From contig CANKXX010000004.1 of NCBI GenBank assembly GCA_947487835.1, forward strand, positions 237,076 to 301,075: DNA of 64,000 nucleotides, in the 5' to 3' direction. The DNA is from an uncultured Microbacteriaceae bacterium (GTDB lineage: Bacteria; Actinomycetota; Actinomycetes; Actinomycetales; Microbacteriaceae). Position 1 is the first letter of the stretch. Each line of letters opens with the position of its first letter. The notes below the pieces were generated by a model that was not told where the DNA came from, searched no databases, and was given only the letters and a program-made list of their open reading frames with translations. Made by a program: the position numbers and the translations under genes. This document shows positions 58,915 through 64,000 of the stretch, one piece after another.

Positions 58915-58943
58915 GCGGGGGCAGCCGCATGGGCTGCCCCCGC
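58915..58943 (-). terminator. terminator of the tetrulose-type operon
   Basis: GCGGGGGCAGCC (58915-58926) pairs perfectly with GGCTGCCCCCGC (58932-58943) around GCATG. It lies 17 bases beyond the stop of the dehydrogenase gene, the last of the operon on the minus strand, and before glpX. Confidence 0.85.
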
Positions 58944-58959
58944 ATCCGCGAGGACGGAT

Positions 58960-59823
58960 CTAGCGCACGATCTCCTTGAGGTGCAGCATGCGCGTGATCA
59001 CGTGGTCGAGCTGGTCATCGCTGAAGATCTTCTTCCAGTCGTCCTTGATGATCGACTCGCGGCCGTACTCCATGGCGATGAGGCAGGCGTCCGAGAACGG
59101 GTTGTCGCCCTTGAGCGTGTTCGCGAGCGCGACCTGGGTGTGGCCGAGGAGCATGGCGCGGGCGGCCGCCTCAGGCACGCCGACGGTGTGCACGGTCTCG
59201 TGCAGCGCCTCGCGGAGCAGGTCGCCGACCATGCAGGCGACGGTCTCGACCAGCGTGGGCTCGAGGTAGGCGAGCTGCTTGACGGTGACCCAGTGCACGT
59301 CGATGACGGGCGCGTAGATCACGCGGATGACCTCCTCGGCCACCTGGCGGGCCTCAGCGTTCTCGGACTCGAGGGCGGCGACGACCTCCTGCTTCGCGGC
59401 GATGCCACCGAAGGTGTCCGCGTACTCCTCGGGCGTGTGGCGCTCGACGAAGACGGAGGGGTGGCAGGGGTGGGCGACCGCGTACTCGATGTCGTCGCGC
59501 TTGAACAGCAGATTCGCGTAGGCGGCGGCGGGGTCGAGGGTCAGCACGATGGCGCCGCTCTTCAGCTGGGGCACGACCGAGGCGGACACGGCGCCGAGCA
59601 CCACGTCGGGCACGGCGAGGATGACGACGTCGGCGTCGGCGACCGCGGTCTCGGTGTCCGTGACCGTGCGGCCGGTCGCCGAGATGCGCTCCTGGCCGGC
59701 GGGCGAGTTCTCGCTGTAGAAGACGGTGTGATCGGTCTTCTGCAGGTTGTTGGACACGCGCATGCCCATCTTGCCGCCGGCGCCGATGACGGCGATGGTG
59801 TGGGTCGTGGTGGTCGTGCTCAT
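58960..59823 (-). CDS. NAD(P)-dependent dehydrogenase, PGDH_C/ApnO-like
   Basis: The 287-residue product has an N-terminal Rossmann fold (IAVIGAGGKMGMRVSNNL) and an all-helical C-terminal part with AHPCHPSVFVERHTPEEY, VTVKQLAYLEPTLVETVACM and NPFSDACLIAMEYGRE. This layout resembles the phosphogluconate-dehydrogenase C-terminal family that includes the D-apionate oxidoisomerase ApnO. As the last gene of the operon it probably oxidises the polyol-derived sugar acid or phosphate. The ATG at 59823 overlaps the isomerase stop by four bases. The substrate is inferred only from context. Confidence 0.8.
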   Translation of the reverse strand: MSTTTTTHTIAVIGAGGKMGMRVSNNLQKTDHTVFYSENSPAGQERISATGRTVTDTETAVADADVVILAVPDVVLGAVSASVVPQLKSGAIVLTLDPAAAYANLLFKRDDIEYAVAHPCHPSVFVERHTPEEYADTFGGIAAKQEVVAALESENAEARQVAEEVIRVIYAPVIDVHWVTVKQLAYLEPTLVETVACMVGDLLREALHETVHTVGVPEAAARAMLLGHTQVALANTLKGDNPFSDACLIAMEYGRESIIKDDWKKIFSDDQLDHVITRMLHLKEIVR

Positions 59824-60614
59824 TCATTGCTCCTTAGATAGGCGAGGTTGTGTTCGGTCCAGCGGTTCTCGATCTGCGCGGTCTCCTCGAAGGAGCCCTG
59901 CCACGGGAGCCAGTGCTCGATGATGCGGTTGATGCCGCGGGACTGCGGATCCACCGTGCGCATGAGGTACTCGTAGTCGAGCAGCCCCGTGCCGAGCTCG
60001 GCCCCCTCGAGGGTGAAGCCCACCCAGCCGTCGCGGCGGGTGAACGCGAAGTCCTTGACGTGGATGTTCGTCGTCCAGAACGCGCACCGGTCGATGACCT
60101 CGTTCGGGGTCTCGAGCGCGGCGAGGCTGTTCGCCGGGTCGAGGCAGATGCCGAGACTCGGACTGGCGACGGTCTCCACGAGCGAGACCAGATCCTTCGA
60201 GCTGATCTGCTCGTACGTCTCGAGCGCGAGGTTCACGCCCCGGTCCTCGTAGGCCGGCAGCACCTGCTCGAGCAGGCGCTGGGCCTCCGCGAGGGTCGGC
60301 CGGTGGTCGGCGGTGTTGATCATGCTCCGCACCAGCCCGACCTTCAGGATCTCGGCCATGCGCAGGAAGCGGGCGAGGTGCTCCGCCTGCACGCCGCGGG
60401 TGCCCAGCTCCAGATGGATGCCGAGGTCGTCCGCGAGGGCGAGCACGTCGCGCAGCTGCGCGTCGGAGTAGCCGAGGAGCGGCGCGAAGTCGCAGATCTG
60501 GAACACCTCGACGTCGAGCGCGGAGGTGCGCCGCAGCATCTCCTCCAGCGTGAGCGGCTCGGGAGCGCGCTCGGAGTGCTGCCAGAAGAACGCGTAGGTG
60601 CTGAGCCCGATCAT
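59820..60614 (-). CDS. sugar (phosphate) isomerase/epimerase, AP-endonuclease-2-like TIM barrel
   Basis: The 264-residue product is a TIM barrel of the xylose-isomerase-like family: LGIHLELGTRG, VNLALETYEQ with Glu, LGICLDPANSLA with Asp, and TTNIHVKDFAF with His, the usual metal ligands. Such enzymes isomerise or epimerise free or phosphorylated sugars. It is coupled by ATGA overlaps to the TpiA-like gene upstream and the dehydrogenase gene downstream. It could supply the keto form of a four- or five-carbon sugar. Confidence 0.85.
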   Translation of the reverse strand: MIGLSTYAFFWQHSERAPEPLTLEEMLRRTSALDVEVFQICDFAPLLGYSDAQLRDVLALADDLGIHLELGTRGVQAEHLARFLRMAEILKVGLVRSMINTADHRPTLAEAQRLLEQVLPAYEDRGVNLALETYEQISSKDLVSLVETVASPSLGICLDPANSLAALETPNEVIDRCAFWTTNIHVKDFAFTRRDGWVGFTLEGAELGTGLLDYEYLMRTVDPQSRGINRIIEHWLPWQGSFEETAQIENRWTEHNLAYLRSNE

Positions 60615-61399
60615 CGCACCGCCTCCACGGTCTCGTCCCGCGTCTCCGCGAGCGCCGCGGCCTCGTCGAGCACCGCGGCGAGGGCGGCGGGGTCGTGCGC
60701 GAAGCGGCCGAGGAACAGCCCGTCCACGTCGTCGCCCAGCTCGGTGAGCAGACCGGGGCCGGCGCTGCCGCCGTAGATCACGGCGCTGCCGTCCCTGCCC
60801 GGAAGTCCCGCGACGATCCGGCGCAGCTCCGCGGTCACCGCGCGGATGTACTCCGCTTCGGCGGGACGCTCGGCGCCGATGGCCCAGACCGGCTCGTAGG
60901 CCACGATGACGGCACCCTCGGGGGCGTCCGCCAGCGCGCTCGACAGCTGCCGCTCGCACTCCGTCACGGCGTCGGCCGCACCGGTGTTCGCGGCCTCGCC
61001 GATGCAGAGCACCGGGGTGAGCCCATTCCGGAGCGCCGCGGCCGTCTTCGCGGCCACGACCTCCTCGGTCTCGCCGAACAGGCGCCGGCGCTCGGCGTGG
61101 CCGACCTCGACGACGCGCGCGCCCGCCTCCGCGAGCTCCGCGCCGCTCACCTCACCGGTGAACGCGCCCCGGTCCTCGGAGAAGAGGTCCTGCGCGCCGA
61201 CGAGCACGGGCGTGCCCGCCAGCTCGGCGACGGCCGGGGCGATCGCGACGAAGCTCGGGATGACGAACAGCCCGACCGAACCGTTCGCCACCGCCGGATG
61301 CGACTCCGCGAGCCCGCGGACGCTGCGGCACCAGTCGATGGCCTGACGATGCCCGAAGTACATCTTCAGGCTCACGCCGACCGTGACGCGGGGCGCCAT
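60611..61399 (-). CDS. triosephosphate-isomerase-like enzyme (EryH/LerI type)
   Basis: The 262-residue product has TIM catalytic residues Lys12, His101 and Glu169 (VAYEPVWAIG), with late GGSAGPG. It departs from glycolytic TPI: GVSLKMYF replaces GNWKMN and GHAERR replaces GHSERR. These changes recall the second TPI of erythritol/threitol pathways, which isomerises tetrulose phosphates. The neighbouring RpiB-like gene, overlapping by one base (TGATG), strengthens this reading. A normal tpiA would be expected elsewhere in the genome. Confidence 0.82.
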   Translation of the reverse strand: MAPRVTVGVSLKMYFGHRQAIDWCRSVRGLAESHPAVANGSVGLFVIPSFVAIAPAVAELAGTPVLVGAQDLFSEDRGAFTGEVSGAELAEAGARVVEVGHAERRRLFGETEEVVAAKTAAALRNGLTPVLCIGEAANTGAADAVTECERQLSSALADAPEGAVIVAYEPVWAIGAERPAEAEYIRAVTAELRRIVAGLPGRDGSAVIYGGSAGPGLLTELGDDVDGLFLGRFAHDPAALAAVLDEAAALAETRDETVEAVR

Positions 61400-61869
61400 C
61401 AGCAGGAGCCGGTGGTCTCGTACTCGTCGATGACCCGCACCTTCTCAGCGCTCGCGCCCTCCTCGTCGAAGCGGTAGGTCAGCCACTCGCGGACGAGCCG
61501 ACGGGCGAGCTCGAGGCCGATCACGCGCTGCCCCATGGTGAGCACCTGGGCGTTGTTGCTCAGCACGGCGCGCTCCACGGAGAAGCTGTCGTGCGCCGTC
61601 ACCGCGCGGATGCCCTTCACCTTGTTGGCCGAGATGGCGACGCCGAGGCCCGTACCGCAGACGAGCAGGGCGCGGTCGGCCTTGCCCTCCGCCACGAGCT
61701 CCGCGGCCGCGATGGCCACCTTGGGGTACGCGGTGTGGCCGTCGGCGTCCACGCCGACGTCGGTCACCGACTCCACGAGGTCGCTGCCTTCGAGGTCCCG
61801 CTTGAGGGCCTCCTTGTAGTCGAATCCGGCGTCGTCGCTTCCGACGACGAGACGAAGCTTGTCAGTCAT
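61399..61869 (-). CDS. RpiB-like sugar phosphate isomerase (EryI/DerI type)
   Basis: The 156-residue product has the RpiB/LacAB fold with catalytic Cys71 in [16 protein letters not shown] and [20 protein letters not shown]. The N-terminal SDDAGFDYK has Asp where ribose-5-phosphate isomerase B has His (SDHAG), a change that fits the tetrulose-phosphate subgroup. It should turn a 4-phospho-tetrulose into erythrose 4-phosphate. ATG 61869 overlaps the kinase stop by four bases; its own stop overlaps the TpiA-like start. Confidence 0.87.
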   Translation of the reverse strand: MTDKLRLVVGSDDAGFDYKEALKRDLEGSDLVESVTDVGVDADGHTAYPKVAIAAAELVAEGKADRALLVCGTGLGVAISANKVKGIRAVTAHDSFSVERAVLSNNAQVLTMGQRVIGLELARRLVREWLTYRFDEEGASAEKVRVIDEYETTGSC

Positions 61870-63653
61870 GTCGTTTCTCCCTGTTCTGCGGTGCTCGAGG
61901 GGGCGGATCCGGAACCGGTGGCTCCGGTGTCTCCGGCCGCGAGCACCGCGGCTATTGCCTCGGTGATGAGACCGAACGAGTATGCGCCCGCGTCCGGTGT
62001 CCCGAGGCTCTTCTCAGCGTGCGGACGGGCACGGCCCATGCGCGGCAGCAGGTCCGCCGTGGCGGCGGCCGCGGAGGTCGCGGTGTCCGCTGCGGACGAC
62101 CAGGCCACCGCAAGAGGTGCACCCGCCATGACCTCTCGGCTCAGCGCATCGCTGAACGGGACGAGCGCGTCGACCATGGTCTTGTCGCCCACCTCGGCCT
62201 TGCCGAAGGTCATGATCCCATTCTTCGCCGCCTGCACCCCGGATGCGACCGCGGCGGCGTCGGGGCGGCTGTGGTCGCCGAGGTGGGACGCGACGGCGCG
62301 GAGCGCGACGCCCCACAGTGCGCCGGACGTTCCTCCCGCGCGATCGGCCCAGGCGTCTGCGGCGCGCTCCAGCAGGGTCTGCGTTCCCGCTCCGGCGGTG
62401 AGCGCCTCCGCGGCGGCCGCGGCGGCGGCCCGCGAGCCTCGCTGCATGCCGATGCCGTGGTCCCCGTCGCCGGCGACCGCATCGATGCGGCCGAGCTCCT
62501 CGACGTTCTCGTCGACGATCCGGGCGATCGCGTCGATGGCGGCACGGGCGAGCACCGCTACCTCGCGCGACTCCGGCGTCGAGGGCGGCATCACGACGGC
62601 GGCCTCCTCGACGAGCTCGGCCTCGGCCAGCTGCTCCGCCGGCAGGACCGAGCCCTTGCGGTACGCGGGGGTGTCGACGGGGGCGTTCCAGAGGCGCTCG
62701 AGCTCCTCGTTCAGCCAGAAGAGGGTGAGGGATGCGCCGGCCATGTCGAAGCTCGTCACGAGTTCACCGACCTCGGGCTCCACGACCTCGAGCCCCTCGG
62801 CCTCGAGCAACTGCGAGACGCGGCGGTAGACGACGAACAGCTCCTCGTACTTCACGCCGCCGAGCCCGTTGAGCAGCACGGCGACGCGCTGTCCGCGTGG
62901 ACCGGAGATGCCATCGGGCAGCTCGCCGAGAAGGGTGGAGACGAAGAGGTGCGCGAGCTCGTCGGCCGTCGGCACCCCGGACTCGCCGATGCCGGGCTCG
63001 CCGTGGATGCCCATCCCGATCGCCATGCGACCCTCGGGCACGGTGAAGAGGGGCTCGCTCGCGCCGGGGAGCGTGCAGCCCGAGAAGGCGACGCCGAAGG
63101 AACGGGTGCGCTCGTTGGCCAGCTGCGCGACGCGCACCACCTCGTCGAGCGGGTAGCCCGCCTCGGCAGCGGCGGCCGCAGACTTGAAGACGGTGAGGTC
63201 GCCGGCGATCCCGCGGCGCTTGTGCTTCTCGGCCAGCGGGGCGCTCGAGACATCGTCGGTCACCACGACGGTGCGGCAGTCGATGCCCTCCGCTCGGAGG
63301 CGCTCCTCCGCCTGGGTGAAGTGCAGCACGTCGCCCGCGTAGTTGCCATAGCTGAGGAGCACTCCCCCGCCGCCGTGCGCGGCCTTCGCCACCGAGTGCA
63401 CCTGCTGCGCGGAGGGCGAGGCGAAGAGGTTGCCCATCGCCGCGCCGTGGGCGAGGCCCTGGCCGACGAGGCCGCCGAAGGCCGGGTAGTGCCCGGATCC
63501 GCCGCCGACGACGACCGAGACGGTGCCGGGCTCGGACCGGGTGCTCCGCACGACGCCGCCCGGCACGCGACGCACGCGCGAGCGGTTGGCGGCGACGAAG
63601 CCGTCGATCATCTCGTCGGCGAAGTCGTGCGGATCGTTGAACAGGCGGGTCAT
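61866..63653 (-). CDS. dihydroxyacetone-kinase-family sugar kinase, fused DhaK-DhaL
   Basis: The 595-residue product is a two-domain ATP-dependent kinase. The DhaK part has [20 protein letters not shown] (usual GHEP replaced by GHYP), [16 protein letters not shown], and [12 protein letters not shown] with the His that binds the substrate covalently. From about residue 360 the DhaL part has [20 protein letters not shown] for ATP/Mg. The change near the first His suggests a substrate other than dihydroxyacetone, such as erythrulose or apulose. It leads the isomerase genes. A hairpin lies between it and the MFS gene. Confidence 0.9.
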   Translation of the reverse strand: MTRLFNDPHDFADEMIDGFVAANRSRVRRVPGGVVRSTRSEPGTVSVVVGGGSGHYPAFGGLVGQGLAHGAAMGNLFASPSAQQVHSVAKAAHGGGGVLLSYGNYAGDVLHFTQAEERLRAEGIDCRTVVVTDDVSSAPLAEKHKRRGIAGDLTVFKSAAAAAEAGYPLDEVVRVAQLANERTRSFGVAFSGCTLPGASEPLFTVPEGRMAIGMGIHGEPGIGESGVPTADELAHLFVSTLLGELPDGISGPRGQRVAVLLNGLGGVKYEELFVVYRRVSQLLEAEGLEVVEPEVGELVTSFDMAGASLTLFWLNEELERLWNAPVDTPAYRKGSVLPAEQLAEAELVEEAAVVMPPSTPESREVAVLARAAIDAIARIVDENVEELGRIDAVAGDGDHGIGMQRGSRAAAAAAAEALTAGAGTQTLLERAADAWADRAGGTSGALWGVALRAVASHLGDHSRPDAAAVASGVQAAKNGIMTFGKAEVGDKTMVDALVPFSDALSREVMAGAPLAVAWSSAADTATSAAAATADLLPRMGRARPHAEKSLGTPDAGAYSFGLITEAIAAVLAAGDTGATGSGSAPSSTAEQGETT

Positions 63654-63739
63654 GAGGGGATGTGCTCCAGTGCGAGAGAAGAGGTACGGCCGGACGGGGC
63701 TTCATCGGGCGACGCGCGGTCACCGTGAGAGGCGGCGAT

Positions 63740-63795
63740 TCGGTGACCCGCCCGCCCCGCTCCGGCCGATGCCGGCGGAGCGGGCGGGTCACCGA
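63740..63795 (-). terminator. long hairpin between MFS transporter and kinase genes
   Basis: TCGGTGACCCGCCCGC with CCGCTCCGG (63740-63765) pairs almost fully with CCGGCGGAGCGGGCGGGTCACCGA ending at 63795, around GATG. It lies five bases after the MFS stop and about 90 bases before the kinase start. It would at least partly end transcription from the transporter, so the kinase operon may have its own promoter in 63654-63739. Confidence 0.75.
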
Positions 63796-63799
63796 CCGG

Positions 63800-64000
63800 T
63801 CAGTGGCCCATAGGCGCCGTGCCGACGGCGACCTCGTGGCCGTCGACCGCGGTGCCGGCGGCGGTGCCGCCCCGGCGGGACAGGACGAGCATCAGGATCG
63901 CGGAGAGCAGCATGAAGAAGCCGACCACGAACATCGGCACCTCGTAGCCGCCGGTCCAGTCCGCGATAGCACCGGTGAGGTACGGGGCGGAAAAGCCGGC
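63800..64000 (-). CDS. MFS transporter, C-terminal end only (gene continues past window)
   Basis: The last 66 residues are visible, read on the minus strand from 64000 to the TGA at 63800-63802. AGFSAPYLTGAIADWTGG is the end of an MFS 11th helix and loop, and VPMFVVGFFMLLSAILMLVL is the 12th helix, followed by a polar Gly/Ala/His tail. It leads the polyol-type operon and probably imports its substrate, but the 5' part and regulators lie outside the window. Confidence 0.82.
   Translation of the reverse strand, partial: AGFSAPYLTGAIADWTGGYEVPMFVVGFFMLLSAILMLVLSRRGGTAAGTAVDGHEVAVGTAPMGH

Overview
The window looks like a chromosomal segment of a high-GC actinobacterium, most likely a member of the Microbacteriaceae. 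Almost every gene is very GC-rich in third codon positions, GTG starts and 1-4 base ATGA/TGATG overlaps are common, several starts look leaderless, and the gene set (CUT1 sugar transporters with LacI regulators, kdp with a KdpD/KdpE pair, PadR/MarR/GntR regulators) fits that family. This is a judgement from sequence style, not from a search. No rRNA, tRNA, CRISPR array, transposase or integrase was recognised.

Layout. 1-1495: 3' part of an acetate-type sodium:solute symporter. 1603-6480: glycine cleavage operon gcvT-gcvH-gcvP behind a tandem glycine riboswitch. 6570-8063: a CopC-type surface protein and an autoregulated-looking MarR. 8093-12598: GH65 disaccharide phosphorylase plus beta-phosphoglucomutase, divergent from a LacI regulator. 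12722-15894: an SGNH-like protein, an HtrA-like lipoprotein protease, and a PadR/membrane protein pair with a perfect palindromic operator. 15930-24836: a LacI-controlled locus with GH31 alpha-xylosidase, a CUT1 ABC importer and GH42 beta-galactosidase, which together suggest use of xyloglucan-type oligosaccharides. 24921-27636: small genes, a GNAT enzyme, a GntR/UTRA regulator and an alpha/beta hydrolase. 27832-36070: a complete kdp potassium locus (small peptide, kdpF, A, B, C, D, E) behind a phased repeat array that may bind KdpE. 36325-44259: a run of small housekeeping or accessory genes (VOC, glycolipid-binding fold, SRPBCC, cupin, FGE-like, DUF4177, DUF2071, DUF1801, SDR). 44436-46043: a secreted GH25-like protein with six ChW repeats.

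46044-51599 is the most unusual part. It is visibly more A+T-rich and uses codons rare in the flanks. After about 800 bases of non-coding, partly decayed DNA comes a tight four-gene operon: a Dam-like adenine methyltransferase, a calcineurin-type metallophosphoesterase, an ORC-like P-loop ATPase and a protein of unknown family. It looks like a horizontally acquired defence or conflict module and matches no named system that I can recall.

51666-58943 returns to core genes (ychF, a DEDDh exonuclease, VOC, rmuC, an FAD monooxygenase, class II fructose bisphosphatase glpX), with several intergenic repeats. 58960-64000 is a translationally coupled operon of MFS transporter (cut by the window end), DhaK-DhaL-type kinase, RpiB-like isomerase, TIM-like isomerase, sugar isomerase/epimerase and an NAD-dependent dehydrogenase. 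The pairing of atypical TpiA and RpiB paralogues with a dihydroxyacetone-type kinase points to catabolism of a four-carbon polyol or tetrulose (erythritol/threitol type), or of a branched sugar such as apiose.

Three copies of a long hairpin repeat (36107, 54237, 57707) lie between genes. Two of them carry tandem tails with exact 22- and 32-base periods, which suggests an undescribed dispersed element family in this genome.
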